Source: Anaerolineae bacterium (GTDB lineage Bacteria; Chloroflexota; Anaerolineae; Anaerolineales; UBA4823). From it: a stretch of DNA of 64,000 nt. Made by a program: the position numbers and the translations under genes. This document shows, piece after piece, positions 16,788 through 25,295 of this stretch (positions are counted from its first letter, which is position 1; each line of letters begins with the position of its first letter). Location: assembly GCA_003130835.1 (NCBI GenBank), contig QEXX01000048.1, positions 1 through 64,000 on the forward strand, given 5' to 3'. The notes under the pieces were generated by a model. That model was not told the DNA's origin, ran no database searches, and worked only from the letters and a program-made list of their open reading frames with translations.

Positions 16788-18254
16788 ATGGCAAAGATTG
16801 ACTTAACGGTTATTCCAGAACGACGGAAACGGGCGGTGCAACGTGTGCGTGAGCGGAATATCATTATTCCCACCTTCGCGCAAATGAAGGACCCAAATCT
16901 CATCCCCGACAAAATTAAGAATGAATTGAAATCGATTGGATTATGGGACTTGAACCCCCGCAATCTCTTTCGCATCACTTGGAAGAATGAACCGGTGGAG
17001 AGCGGTGGGGGATTTGGTCGGGTCAATTATATGGAGTTGCCTTCTTCCTTGACCGGCGTGCCGGCGCGCATTATCGTTTTGGTCGGTAAATGGTTCCCGA
17101 CCGGCGCGCATAAGGTGGGGGCAGCCTTTGGTTGTCTGGTGCCGCGCTTGGTTACCGGTCAGTTTGACCCAACCACCCAAAAAGCCGTGTGGCCCTCGAC
17201 TGGAAACTACTGTCGCGGTGGGGCGTATGACTCTGCTCTGCTCGCTTGCGAATCGATTGCCATCCTTCCCGAAGGGATGAGCCGCGAACGGTTTGAATGG
17301 CTATCTAAGATCGCTGGTGAGGTGATCGCTACGCCCGGCAGCGAATCTAATGTCAAGGAAATCTTCGATAAATGTTGGGAACTGCGCCGCTCTGGTCAAG
17401 ATTTGATGATCTTCAACCAGTTTGATGAGTTTGGGAATTACCTGTGGCACTATGAAGTGACCGGCCATGCGATGGAAGAAGTGCTCAAGGAAACCATGCG
17501 TCCCAACGACACCTACCGCGGCATGGTCTCGGCGACCGGTTCGGCTGGTACAATTGCCAGCGGTGACTACATGAAACAACTCTTCCCAGACAGCAAGATT
17601 TGTGCTAGCGAAGCCTTGCAGTGCCCGACACTGTTGGAAAATGGATTCGGTGCTCACCGCATCGAGGGCATTGGCGATAAACACGTGCCGTGGATTCATA
17701 ATGTGAAAAATACCGATCTGGTTGTCGCCATTGACGACAATGCAGTGGTCAACTTGGCGCGCCTCTTCAATGAGCCGGCTGGACGTGCCTATTTGGTGAA
17801 GAAGGGCGTTCCGGAAGCCGTTGTTGAGAAATTGGATTTGCTTGGCTTCTCTGGGATCTCTAATGTCCTTTCGGCGATCAAGATGGCAAAGTACTACGAA
17901 CTCGGCGACAAGGATATCGTGTTGACCGTCTTAACCGACTCGATGCAGTTATACGGCAGCCGTCTTAAAGAAATGCACGAGGAATTCGGTGAGTATACGG
18001 AAACCGATGCAGCCGCGCATTTTGCTCAATATTTGCACGGTCAAACGACCGATCATCTGCTGGAACTGCGCTATGTCGATCGCCGCCGCGTGCACAATCT
18101 CAAATACTTTACCTGGGTTGAGCAACAGGGCAAGACCTATGAGGAAATCCTCGAACAATGGTACCAACCCAACTATTGGACGGATGTCCAAAAACAGGTT
18201 GAAGAGATTGACGCTCTAATCGAGGAGTTCAACCGCGATGTCGGGTTGGTCTAG
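16788..18254 (+). CDS. Fold-type-II PLP-dependent enzyme, unknown specificity
   Basis: A 488-residue enzyme. The start at 16788 (MAKIDLTV) has AAGAAGGAGAAAATT before it and is preferred over the upstream ATG in the ORF track. The probable PLP lysine is in WFPTGAHKVGAAFG (about residue 100-113), and PSTGNYCRGGAYDS is the phosphate-binding stretch with the Asn typical of cysteine synthase and tryptophan synthase beta relatives. SATGSAGTIASGDYMK follows. It is longer than cysteine synthase and not visibly YgeX (diaminopropionate ammonia-lyase), whose remembered N-terminus differs. Database entries of this type are usually named only as PLP-dependent beta-subunit-like. Context suggests it acts on an amino acid freed by the carbamoyltransferases. 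Confidence 0.85.
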   Translation: MAKIDLTVIPERRKRAVQRVRERNIIIPTFAQMKDPNLIPDKIKNELKSIGLWDLNPRNLFRITWKNEPVESGGGFGRVNYMELPSSLTGVPARIIVLVGKWFPTGAHKVGAAFGCLVPRLVTGQFDPTTQKAVWPSTGNYCRGGAYDSALLACESIAILPEGMSRERFEWLSKIAGEVIATPGSESNVKEIFDKCWELRRSGQDLMIFNQFDEFGNYLWHYEVTGHAMEEVLKETMRPNDTYRGMVSATGSAGTIASGDYMKQLFPDSKICASEALQCPTLLENGFGAHRIEGIGDKHVPWIHNVKNTDLVVAIDDNAVVNLARLFNEPAGRAYLVKKGVPEAVVEKLDLLGFSGISNVLSAIKMAKYYELGDKDIVLTVLTDSMQLYGSRLKEMHEEFGEYTETDAAAHFAQYLHGQTTDHLLELRYVDRRRVHNLKYFTWVEQQGKTYEEILEQWYQPNYWTDVQKQVEEIDALIEEFNRDVGLV

Positions 18255-18284
18255 GTAGTCATCCTAACGATGTTACCCTTTATC

Positions 18285-18320
18285 TACCGTAGAGACGTTG
18301 CCAGCAACGTCTCTACGGTA
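18285..18320. repeat. Perfect 17-bp-arm palindrome
   Basis: TACCGTAGAGACGTTGC and its exact complement are separated by two bases and followed by TTTT. Palindromes built on GTAGAGACGTTGC are known as dispersed small repeats in several bacterial phyla. It may also act as a terminator for the PLP gene. It occupies the 103-base gap before 18358. Confidence 0.9.
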
Positions 18321-18345
18321 TTTTAGGAGGCAATCCATCTTCGAG

Positions 18346-18351
18346 TATAAT
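18346..18351 (+). promoter_or_regulatory. Consensus -10 six bases before an ATG
   Basis: TATAAT is followed by AAACCT and the ATG at 18358, so a transcript from here would have almost no leader. No good -35 was found 17 bases upstream (TTAGGA), so strength is uncertain. Confidence 0.45.
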
Positions 18352-18357
18352 AAACCT

Positions 18358-18948
18358 ATGCTCGACCCCAATGCCCTGATCTTGGTGGCTATTCTTAAAG
18401 CGCCGCGCGACTTAGAAATTGCCCGATTATTTGGCTGGTATCGCATTCCAGTACGTTCAGCACCAAAAATTGTGTCGGTAGATTATTTGGCATTTTATCA
18501 GGCTGCTGCCTTTGGGGAATTGAAGTGGCGCATTGAATACTTGGCGGAAATTCGGGGAGTGGAATTAACCACCCGTGCCGAGCTGCTGCAAAATGAACCC
18601 AATCATCCCTTTGCCCAGCAAGCCTATTACAAGATTCAAATCGGTGCGCTGATCGCACTGCCAAAACCGCTGCCAACCGGGCGATGGAAGCGCATCACCT
18701 TCTTCTACACGACCGGTGAGTATCTGAATCAGGCGCAGACAATTGACGACCTAATCTTGGCTGAGACAGATCGGGCAGGGTTGTGGCGGGCACTTCGCGA
18801 GCGCCAAACCCAGTTTGAGGCTCCCAAGGGGTCAGCCGAATGCGAAGCTGATCTACCCCCAGAGCTCTTGGCTGCGGTTTTGGGAATTGCAGGCGCTTGG
18901 AAGATTCATCATAAACATTGGTCGCTCGAAAGAGAAGTAAACAAGTGA
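18358..18948 (+). CDS. Conserved protein of unknown function
   Basis: A 196-residue soluble protein, starting at the internal ATG (MLDPNALI) rather than the ORF-track start, which would run into the 18285-18320 palindrome. The central part (residues 20-125) has alternating strand-like segments such as GWYRIPVRSAPKIVSVDYLAFYQ, WRIEYLAEIRGVEL and ITFFYTTGEYL. It lacks signal peptide, membrane segments or a recognised catalytic motif. It lies between the PLP enzyme and the hydantoinase, 9 bases before the latter, so it may be co-translated with it. No function can be assigned. Confidence 0.7.
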   Translation: MLDPNALILVAILKAPRDLEIARLFGWYRIPVRSAPKIVSVDYLAFYQAAAFGELKWRIEYLAEIRGVELTTRAELLQNEPNHPFAQQAYYKIQIGALIALPKPLPTGRWKRITFFYTTGEYLNQAQTIDDLILAETDRAGLWRALRERQTQFEAPKGSAECEADLPPELLAAVLGIAGAWKIHHKHWSLEREVNK

Positions 18949-18957
18949 GGTAAGTTT

Positions 18958-20385
18958 ATGGAAGGTAGCCAGCGCATCCTGATCAAGAACGTGGAAATTC
19001 TTACAGCAAGCGAAAAGTACCCGGCCAATATCCTAATTGAAGGGGAAAAAATCCATACCATCGGGTCCAATTTGTCCGCAGAGGGCTGTGTTGTGATCGA
19101 TGGGCGTGGGTTGACGGCCATGCCGGGTGGCGTAGATGTCCATACACACTTCGACCTGCCGATGTTTGGCACGGTTTCCAGCGATGATCATTACACAGGC
19201 CATAAAGCCGCCGCCTTTGGGGGAACGACAACGGTGATCGATTTTGTCCCCTTAGACAAACCGACCTTGGAAGAGAGCATTCAGGTTTGGCGCGAAAAAG
19301 CCGATCCGAAGGCAGCCATAGACTTTAGTTTTCACATGAATATCTCGCGTTGGAATGACCAAATTGCTCGAGAATTGCCCAAATTGGTTGATTGGGGAAT
19401 GCCTTCTATCAAGGTGTTTACAGCGTATAACCATCGCTTGCGCATTCAGGATGGTGAAATTTTCTCAGCGATGCGTATAGCAAAAGAACACGGCATCCTG
19501 ACCTTACTTCATGCCGAAAATGGGGATGTCATCGAAACCTTAGTTGCTGAAGCTCTAGCGAACGGTAAAACAGCTCCTGAATGGCATGCTTATACGCGGC
19601 CGAGTTGGGGTGCAGTGGAAGCGACCCTGCGAGGCATTGCCCTAGCCGCCCAGAGCGGTGCTCCGCTCTACGTGGTTCACATGAATGCTGGGGGCGAGGT
19701 AGACCAATTGGCTTATGGGCGGGAGAAGGGAGTGGCCGTGATGGGAGAGACTTGTCCCCAGTATCTATTCTTCACCGTAGAGCATTTGCGTCGTCCTGAT
19801 GGGGCAAAGTGGATTTGTTCGCCCCCCATGCGTACGGCCGAAGATAATGAGCGCTTGTGGGAGGGTTTGGCGCAGGGCATCATCCAGACAATCGGCACCG
19901 ATCATTGTCCGTTCTTTTATGATGGTACCAAACCGATCCTCTATGAGGGAAAAGAGGTAGCTATCCCCGGCAAAGAACTGGGCAAAGATGACTTTACCAA
20001 GATTCCCAATGGTTTGCCGGGCGTTGGTGACCGCTTACCCATTCTTTGGACCTATGGCGTGCGTGCAGGCCGCATTACCGAAAACCAATTTGTGGCATTG
20101 AACTGCACGAATCCAGCCAAAATCTTTGGCTTGTATCCCCGAAAAGGAACGCTTTTGCCCGGCTCGGATGCAGATATTGTGCTGTGGGACTTGAATAAGC
20201 GTGTCACCTATGGGGTTTCGGTAGCCCAGCATCGCACCGATTACAACCTTTATGAAGGTTGGGAGCTGGTGGGTTATCCGGTCAAGGTTTTCTTGCGAGG
20301 TAAATTGATTGTCGATGGAGAGCAGTGGCTCGGAACGCCGGGACAAGGGCTATTCCTGAAGCGCTCGAGCGGTATGGTGTTATAG
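18958..20385 (+). CDS. Dihydropyrimidinase/hydantoinase-type cyclic amidohydrolase
   Basis: A 475-residue binuclear-metal hydrolase that opens cyclic amide rings (dihydropyrimidines, hydantoins and related compounds). Metal-site motifs are GGVDVHTHFDLP (about residue 57-68), the carboxylated Lys in MPSIKVFTAY (about 155), HAEN, the His in LYVVHMNAGG, and the Asp in TIGTDHCPF (about 316). Length and order fit HydA/HyuA. In E. coli hyuA sits with ygeW, ygeX, ssnA and yqeA. Its neighbours here support a ring-opening step in purine or related ureide catabolism. Uracil breakdown is less likely, since no dihydropyrimidine dehydrogenase genes are visible. Confidence 0.92.
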   Translation: MEGSQRILIKNVEILTASEKYPANILIEGEKIHTIGSNLSAEGCVVIDGRGLTAMPGGVDVHTHFDLPMFGTVSSDDHYTGHKAAAFGGTTTVIDFVPLDKPTLEESIQVWREKADPKAAIDFSFHMNISRWNDQIARELPKLVDWGMPSIKVFTAYNHRLRIQDGEIFSAMRIAKEHGILTLLHAENGDVIETLVAEALANGKTAPEWHAYTRPSWGAVEATLRGIALAAQSGAPLYVVHMNAGGEVDQLAYGREKGVAVMGETCPQYLFFTVEHLRRPDGAKWICSPPMRTAEDNERLWEGLAQGIIQTIGTDHCPFFYDGTKPILYEGKEVAIPGKELGKDDFTKIPNGLPGVGDRLPILWTYGVRAGRITENQFVALNCTNPAKIFGLYPRKGTLLPGSDADIVLWDLNKRVTYGVSVAQHRTDYNLYEGWELVGYPVKVFLRGKLIVDGEQWLGTPGQGLFLKRSSGMVL

Positions 20386-20392
20386 GTCTTGC

Positions 20393-21943
20393 ATGATCGC
20401 TTCGTTTTTCTTGGTCGGCGCCATTCTTGCGCCGCTGTTCTCCTTTGCCTTGTTGGCGCTTCTGCGCTTTCGTAAGGCAAGGATAGGCCTCCAGTGGTTG
20501 GTGAGCTACCTGGGGGCAATGTTTGCTTGGCTTTGCCTGTTCGGATTGCGATTCTTCTTGCCCCATGAGCTGGCGATGTGGCGCTGGCAGCCGCAAAATC
20601 TCTTTCCGCTTTCGCCAGCCCTCTTGGCAGATGGTTTTTCATGGCCAATCGGCTTGATTTTGGTTTCGGTGGGCGGGGCTGTCCTGTTGACTGAAGCAAC
20701 AACGCAAGCTGAAGAACGGGTATTCGGATGGGCAGGCAACTTATTGTTAGTAGGGCTGGGGTTGAGTGCCATTTTTGCTGGCAACCAGTTAACTCTCTTG
20801 TTGGCATGGGCAGCCACTGATTTGGTTGAATTGGCAATTTGGTTGAGCCGCCCAGCCCAAGCGCAATTGCGAGAGCGGGTGATCTTGGCTTTTTCTTCCC
20901 GCGCCTTTGCGGTCATGCTGTCCTTGTGGGGCTTTGGAAACCCGTGGGCTTATGTGGTTTCGATTCTTTTACGCTGGGGTGTATTTCCCTTTCATCTGCC
21001 TTATCTGGAATCGCCGGATCTGCGCCGCGGGTTAGGGACGATCATCCGAATCGTGCCTCCCCTGACCACGATCCCATTGCTTGCCCGTTTTGCTGACTTG
21101 GCAACTTTTTCCAGCTTAGAATGGATCCGGCTGATTCTGGGCGTGATTGCTTTGCTTGCCCTGATCCAGTGGGTGCTGAGCGCAGACGTGTTTGAGAGCC
21201 GGCCGTTTTGGATCATTGGCGTAGCTTCGTTTGCTTTTTATGCTGCAGTTTTAGGCCGCCCGGAGGCCGTACTTGCTTGGGGGGGTGTTCTAGCTGTTTG
21301 TGGCAGCTTTTTATTCTTGACACAAGTGCGTGATCGTTTCTGGTTGCTGACCTTTGGCTTTGTTGTGATGTTGCTGCTCGGTCTGCCTTTCACCCCCTTT
21401 TGGGACTTGGTACGCATCTATCCTCGCCGTTGGTCAATGGAAACTCTGTTTTGGATGCTCTCGCATTTTCTGCTGATTGTGGGAGCAGGGCGCTTTTTCC
21501 TCCAAAAACCCAAAGGCGCCATCGAAGGGGAGCCCTGGACTCAATTCTTGCATCGTTTTGCCTTGATTGGTTTGATCGGCTCTGTTTTGATCGTAGGCTA
21601 TGGCGGGTGGAGAAGCGTACTTGAAACAGCGCTAAGCCGCCCTTATACCCAAGGACGGAGTTGGCTAGAGTATTTCATTGGGTTCGGACTGATGGGCATG
21701 AGCCTCCTAATGGCTTTGATGCTGCGCTGGCGATCTTTGCCGAGCTTGCGCCTCTCCGAACGATGGAGGCGATGGTTTTCAATGGAGTGGCTATACGGTT
21801 TTCTGCGCTGGGCTTTTCGGCAAGTAGGGATACTCTATCAGCAATTTGAAGCGGTGCTGGAAGGCAGAGGCGGCATCCTATGGGCAATTGTATTTACCTT
21901 TGTGCTTGCGCGGGTTTTTCTCTTCTTTCGGGAGGGACAATAA
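20393..21943 (+). CDS. Divergent NuoL/NuoM-like antiporter-type membrane protein
   Basis: A 516-residue polytopic membrane protein with roughly 12-14 hydrophobic segments. LLAWAATDLVELAIWLS (about residue 140-156) resembles the TM5 Glu region of complex-I antiporter subunits, and RWGVFPFHLPYLES resembles a degraded form of the PFHxWLPDA motif. The charged Lys expected just before that motif is not obvious. It begins 7 bases after the hydantoinase and forms a compact set with the next two genes. It is probably part of an ion-translocating membrane module, but the identity of the whole complex is unknown, since no NuoB/C/D/I-like or hydrogenase subunits are in the window. Confidence 0.7.
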   Translation: MIASFFLVGAILAPLFSFALLALLRFRKARIGLQWLVSYLGAMFAWLCLFGLRFFLPHELAMWRWQPQNLFPLSPALLADGFSWPIGLILVSVGGAVLLTEATTQAEERVFGWAGNLLLVGLGLSAIFAGNQLTLLLAWAATDLVELAIWLSRPAQAQLRERVILAFSSRAFAVMLSLWGFGNPWAYVVSILLRWGVFPFHLPYLESPDLRRGLGTIIRIVPPLTTIPLLARFADLATFSSLEWIRLILGVIALLALIQWVLSADVFESRPFWIIGVASFAFYAAVLGRPEAVLAWGGVLAVCGSFLFLTQVRDRFWLLTFGFVVMLLLGLPFTPFWDLVRIYPRRWSMETLFWMLSHFLLIVGAGRFFLQKPKGAIEGEPWTQFLHRFALIGLIGSVLIVGYGGWRSVLETALSRPYTQGRSWLEYFIGFGLMGMSLLMALMLRWRSLPSLRLSERWRRWFSMEWLYGFLRWAFRQVGILYQQFEAVLEGRGGILWAIVFTFVLARVFLFFREGQ

Positions 21944-21946
21944 TCA

Positions 21947-22573
21947 TTGAACGCAGCCTGGGCGGAGCTGGCCGGCGTTTTTGTGGTGCTTACCGTTAGC
22001 CTCCTAAACCTTGTCATGCAGGACTGGCGGAAAAGAATTGTCGCTTTGGCTGCTCAAGCGATTGGTGTGTTCTTGCTTTGCTTCCAGAGTTTATCCCTAA
22101 ACTTAGCGTTGGTAAAGTTTATCGAGGGGTGGATGGCTGCTGCGATCTTAGGGACAGCGATGGCGAATGTACAATCAGGCTTGAAGACGAAAGCTGATCA
22201 GCCAACCGATGGCGCTTCGAATTTTTCTATGCCGCTCTCTGCCTTCGTTTTTCGATTGGCGACCGTGCTACTCATCAGCGGGCTTTTGTACGTCGGTGCT
22301 CCCTATTTGATGTCGGTTTTCAATGGTGTTCGCTTTTTGCAAAGCCTGGCGGTGTTAGGTTTGTGTGGAGTGGGGCTATTGGTGCTGAGTTTTCGAGTCT
22401 CGGCGCTATCGCTTGCCATTGGTTTAATCACCGTGCTGAACGGTTTCGAGATCCTCTTGGCTGTGATCGAACCTTCCCTCCTGCTACACGGTTTGCTGGC
22501 GGGGGTGATCTTGAGTATTGCTTTTCTGGGTGCATTTCTGTTGCTTTACGAAGGAGAAGTGGTTCCCTTGTGA
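21947..22573 (+). CDS. HyfE-like small membrane subunit
   Basis: A 208-residue membrane protein with about six hydrophobic helices, starting from TTG three bases after the previous stop. Size, helix pattern and its place between two antiporter-type subunits resemble hydrogenase-4 component E (HyfE), which in group-4 hydrogenase and related complexes carries a NuoK-like part. Sequence identity to that family looks low, and the call rests on size and position. Its stop overlaps the GTG start of the next gene (GTGA). Confidence 0.55.
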   Translation: MNAAWAELAGVFVVLTVSLLNLVMQDWRKRIVALAAQAIGVFLLCFQSLSLNLALVKFIEGWMAAAILGTAMANVQSGLKTKADQPTDGASNFSMPLSAFVFRLATVLLISGLLYVGAPYLMSVFNGVRFLQSLAVLGLCGVGLLVLSFRVSALSLAIGLITVLNGFEILLAVIEPSLLLHGLLAGVILSIAFLGAFLLLYEGEVVPL

Positions 22574-23976
22574 ATGCCCCCATTCTCTGGATTCTCTTGC
22601 CTTTAGTCTTTGCTGTTGGGTTGCTGCTCATCGCCCGCTGGCAGAGGCTATGCCGTGCCGTGGGAAGCGCCTTCGCGTTGCTTTTGACGGCTTCGGCCTT
22701 GCTTTTACCGGTTGGAGAAATCGTCCAATTAGGGATTGTCTCATTTGAAATTCAACCCAGTTGGGTTGTGTTGGGGCGTCGGTTTGTGATCGATGAACTG
22801 GATCGTCCTTATGTCCTGCTGATTTACCTAGTCGTTACCTTTTGGTTTATTGGTAGCCTAAGCCAAACGACCTCTCTGCTTTTCATTCCGTTGGGCATGG
22901 CACTTGGTGGAACGCTGATTGCAGCTATCTTTATCAAGCCTTTTTACTATGGGGCTATCTTACTCCTGTTCGCCGCCCTGCTGAATATCGTCTGGTTTGT
23001 TTCAGACGAAAATGCGCTGGATTTGGGAATCAAGCGCTATTGGATCTTTCAAACGCTGGCGATGCCATTGTTGGTCTTAGCGGGTTGGTTGATTGGCGGC
23101 ACAGAAGCGAACCCGGGAGATATTCCGGCGGCTGCGTTAATTTATGGGCTCCTATTGCTTGGCTTCAGTCTGTTGCTCAGCAATGTACCGTTTCAAAGTT
23201 GGCTTCCTGCAGTAGCGCAGCGAGTCAAACCCTATTCATTTTCGTTGACCATCTTCCTAACTCCCTTTACTGCTCTGGTTTTTGTGCTCACCTTTCTTCG
23301 GCAAGCCAGTTGGCTGCTTTCCTCTCCGTGGATTGTGCTTTTCTTTAGTATTCAGGGTTTCTTGATGGTGATTCTAGGAGGGATCGGAGCAATTTACCAC
23401 CGCCATATCGGGCGTTGGATGGGGTATGCCCTGATGAAGGAGATTGGATTAAGTTTGCTGTTGATCGGCTTGGGCATCGGCTTATCTGATCCACGTCCAT
23501 TCTTCGCTATGCTTTTTATGCAAATTGTGCCGCGCGGCTTGGCTTTAGCTCTTGGCGGATTTGCCGCGAACCTCTATGCTGAACAGGGCAAGGGATTGGG
23601 GCTTCAGCAGTTGGTTGGCATCGGCAGACACTATCCGGTTGCTACCTTGGGGTATTTTCTTGCGGTATTAACCCTAGTGGGTTTCCCGTTATTGGCTTCC
23701 TTTCCCGTCCATTTGACGCTTTGGCAAGCGTGGTTTCAAAGGTTTCCGCCTTTTGCGTTTGCAGCGATCTTTGGCAGTGTGGGGGTGCTCATCGGTGGGT
23801 TGCGGTCGCTGGCTGTCCTGGTGCGTACTGTTGATCCCATGCAGGCATCAAACCTAGAATCTCGACCTCAAAAGCTGTTGATCCTCGTTGGATCGGTTTT
23901 GTTGCTCTTAATGGGCGTTTTTCCCCAGTGGTTCTTATTTCCGTTTTACCAAATGGGACTCGCGTTTTTCCGCTAA
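22570..23976 (+). CDS. NuoN/NuoM-like antiporter-type membrane protein
   Basis: A 468-residue polytopic protein starting at GTG 22570, which overlaps the upstream stop by four bases. The longer ORF in the track runs backwards through the preceding gene and is rejected. VPFQSWLPAVAQRVKP (about residue 205-220) matches the PFHxWLPDA signature of Mrp/complex-I antiporter subunits. The Lys usually a few residues before it is replaced by LLLSN, whereas a charged pair in GYALMKEIGLS lies in a later helix. Ion pumping with altered residues, or a structural role, are both possible. Confidence 0.7.
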   Translation: MNAPILWILLPLVFAVGLLLIARWQRLCRAVGSAFALLLTASALLLPVGEIVQLGIVSFEIQPSWVVLGRRFVIDELDRPYVLLIYLVVTFWFIGSLSQTTSLLFIPLGMALGGTLIAAIFIKPFYYGAILLLFAALLNIVWFVSDENALDLGIKRYWIFQTLAMPLLVLAGWLIGGTEANPGDIPAAALIYGLLLLGFSLLLSNVPFQSWLPAVAQRVKPYSFSLTIFLTPFTALVFVLTFLRQASWLLSSPWIVLFFSIQGFLMVILGGIGAIYHRHIGRWMGYALMKEIGLSLLLIGLGIGLSDPRPFFAMLFMQIVPRGLALALGGFAANLYAEQGKGLGLQQLVGIGRHYPVATLGYFLAVLTLVGFPLLASFPVHLTLWQAWFQRFPPFAFAAIFGSVGVLIGGLRSLAVLVRTVDPMQASNLESRPQKLLILVGSVLLLLMGVFPQWFLFPFYQMGLAFFR

Positions 23977-24061
23977 GGCTCCGCAGAAGGAAGGCTGGGT
24001 TCCTGAATGGCTTTCCAGATTTTGCCTGTCGAACATCAAATCTTCAGGGTCATTCGCTCAT

Positions 24062-24069
24062 GCTATAAT
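24062..24069 (+). promoter_or_regulatory. Extended -10 promoter
   Basis: TGCTATAAT is a perfect extended -10. The -35 position carries only TCTTCA, as is common for extended -10 promoters. It sits 40 bases before the coiled-coil gene and probably drives that gene and selB. Confidence 0.6.
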
Positions 24070-24109
24070 CGGCATGAAGCAGTTTACCCGCTCGGGATGA
24101 GGAGCATCC

Positions 24110-25276
24110 ATGCAACCTGAACAGATATTAAAAAAATTAGATTGGTTGGATGAAGAGCGCCGCCGGGACAAGGCGACCATCGTCTCCTTAGAGGAGAAAA
24201 TCAAAGGCTTAGAGCAAAGTTTACAAAGTGCCAACCAGCAAATTAAGGAATTATTAACGGAGTTAAGTCGATTAAAACCCTTAGGCGGGCGGATTGACCA
24301 AACGGACGAGGCAATTTTGAAATTCAAAGTGGAAGTCAAGCAACAGTTTGAGGAACTGGAGAAGGAAACGCTGCGTCGTGACCAGGAAACCGAAAAACTC
24401 CACCGTGTTGAAATCAAAGCTTTGGACGCTTCCGTCATTGAGTTGCGCAAGGAGCTGAGTACATTAGCAGAGATTCGGCGCAGCTTACAAACCCGCATTG
24501 AGGAAGAACTGCGCCTCTCCCGAGCAATCGAGGAGGTGGAAGAAAAAGTCGCCGAATTGCAACGCAGTGAAGAAGAGTTCCATCGTCTTGTCCGTCAGAG
24601 CGAGGACAATCGGCGTCAGGATGCGCGCAAGATCACCGATTTGCAAGGAGAGACAACCGCCATCCGCAAACTTTACAACGAATTACAGGCGCAGTTTGAG
24701 TTAGCCAGTGTGACAGCCAAACGGATTGAAAATCGAATTACCGAGTTGGAAGGCACCTTCGCTGAACTCAAGCAAGCGCAGATGAAGTTTATTGAAGAGC
24801 AATCCCTTATTCAGGTGGAACGAGAACGCCTTTGGAAAGAATGGTTGGGGAGGATTGAGCAATATGAAGAGACCGTCAAAGACGTGAATCAAACCCTACA
24901 AAGTGTGGAGGCTACCCATCGCTCTGTCCAACGGGCGCAAAAGGCTGTGGAAGAGCTTGCCCAAAAGGTCGAGCGGCGAGTGAGCGAGCTAACCGAGTTA
25001 CAGCGTCTGGGCGAGGAACGCTTACGGCAAGAATGGGTAGCTTTCAAGAGCGATGATCAGAAGCGCTGGACGAACTACACCCTCGTTCAAGAAGAAATTC
25101 GTTCCGAATTCGTCCGCCAGATGGAGAAATTTTCCCAAGAATTAAGCGAGTTGGAGGAAGACATCCAACCCATAAAAGATGCCATTGCTTTACTGAACGC
25201 CCAAATGGAACGGAACTTGCGCAACCTGCTGAATGCCATCTATAACTGGGCTTCGGAATATGACCGTTCATCCTGA
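24110..25276 (+). CDS. Long coiled-coil protein
   Basis: A 388-residue, strongly charged protein composed almost wholly of Glu/Lys/Arg/Gln/Leu heptads, with no signal peptide, membrane helix or catalytic motif. Short segments such as LDWLDEERRRDKATIVSLEE mark the N-terminus, and the last 30 residues (MERNLRNLLNAIYNWASEY) look like a small globular or amphipathic end. It precedes selB by 19 bases. Similar all-coil proteins occur in Chloroflexota without known function; a cytoskeletal or scaffold role would be guesswork. Confidence 0.8.
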   Translation: MQPEQILKKLDWLDEERRRDKATIVSLEEKIKGLEQSLQSANQQIKELLTELSRLKPLGGRIDQTDEAILKFKVEVKQQFEELEKETLRRDQETEKLHRVEIKALDASVIELRKELSTLAEIRRSLQTRIEEELRLSRAIEEVEEKVAELQRSEEEFHRLVRQSEDNRRQDARKITDLQGETTAIRKLYNELQAQFELASVTAKRIENRITELEGTFAELKQAQMKFIEEQSLIQVERERLWKEWLGRIEQYEETVKDVNQTLQSVEATHRSVQRAQKAVEELAQKVERRVSELTELQRLGEERLRQEWVAFKSDDQKRWTNYTLVQEEIRSEFVRQMEKFSQELSELEEDIQPIKDAIALLNAQMERNLRNLLNAIYNWASEYDRSS

Positions 25277-25295
25277 CTCTTAGAGGAGCTGCCGG

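Noticed and set aside
20274-20837. 187-codon minus-strand ORF opposite the hydantoinase and membrane-protein genes
   Set aside because: It lies antisense to two well-supported genes and has low-complexity, basic-rich sequence typical of a shadow frame. The same applies to 41490-42263, 3595-4107, 6278-6724 and 17301-17699.
22363-22569. N-terminal 69 codons of the long ORF at 22363
   Set aside because: They overlap the HyfE-like gene out of frame; GTG 22570 in a GTGA overlap is the natural start.
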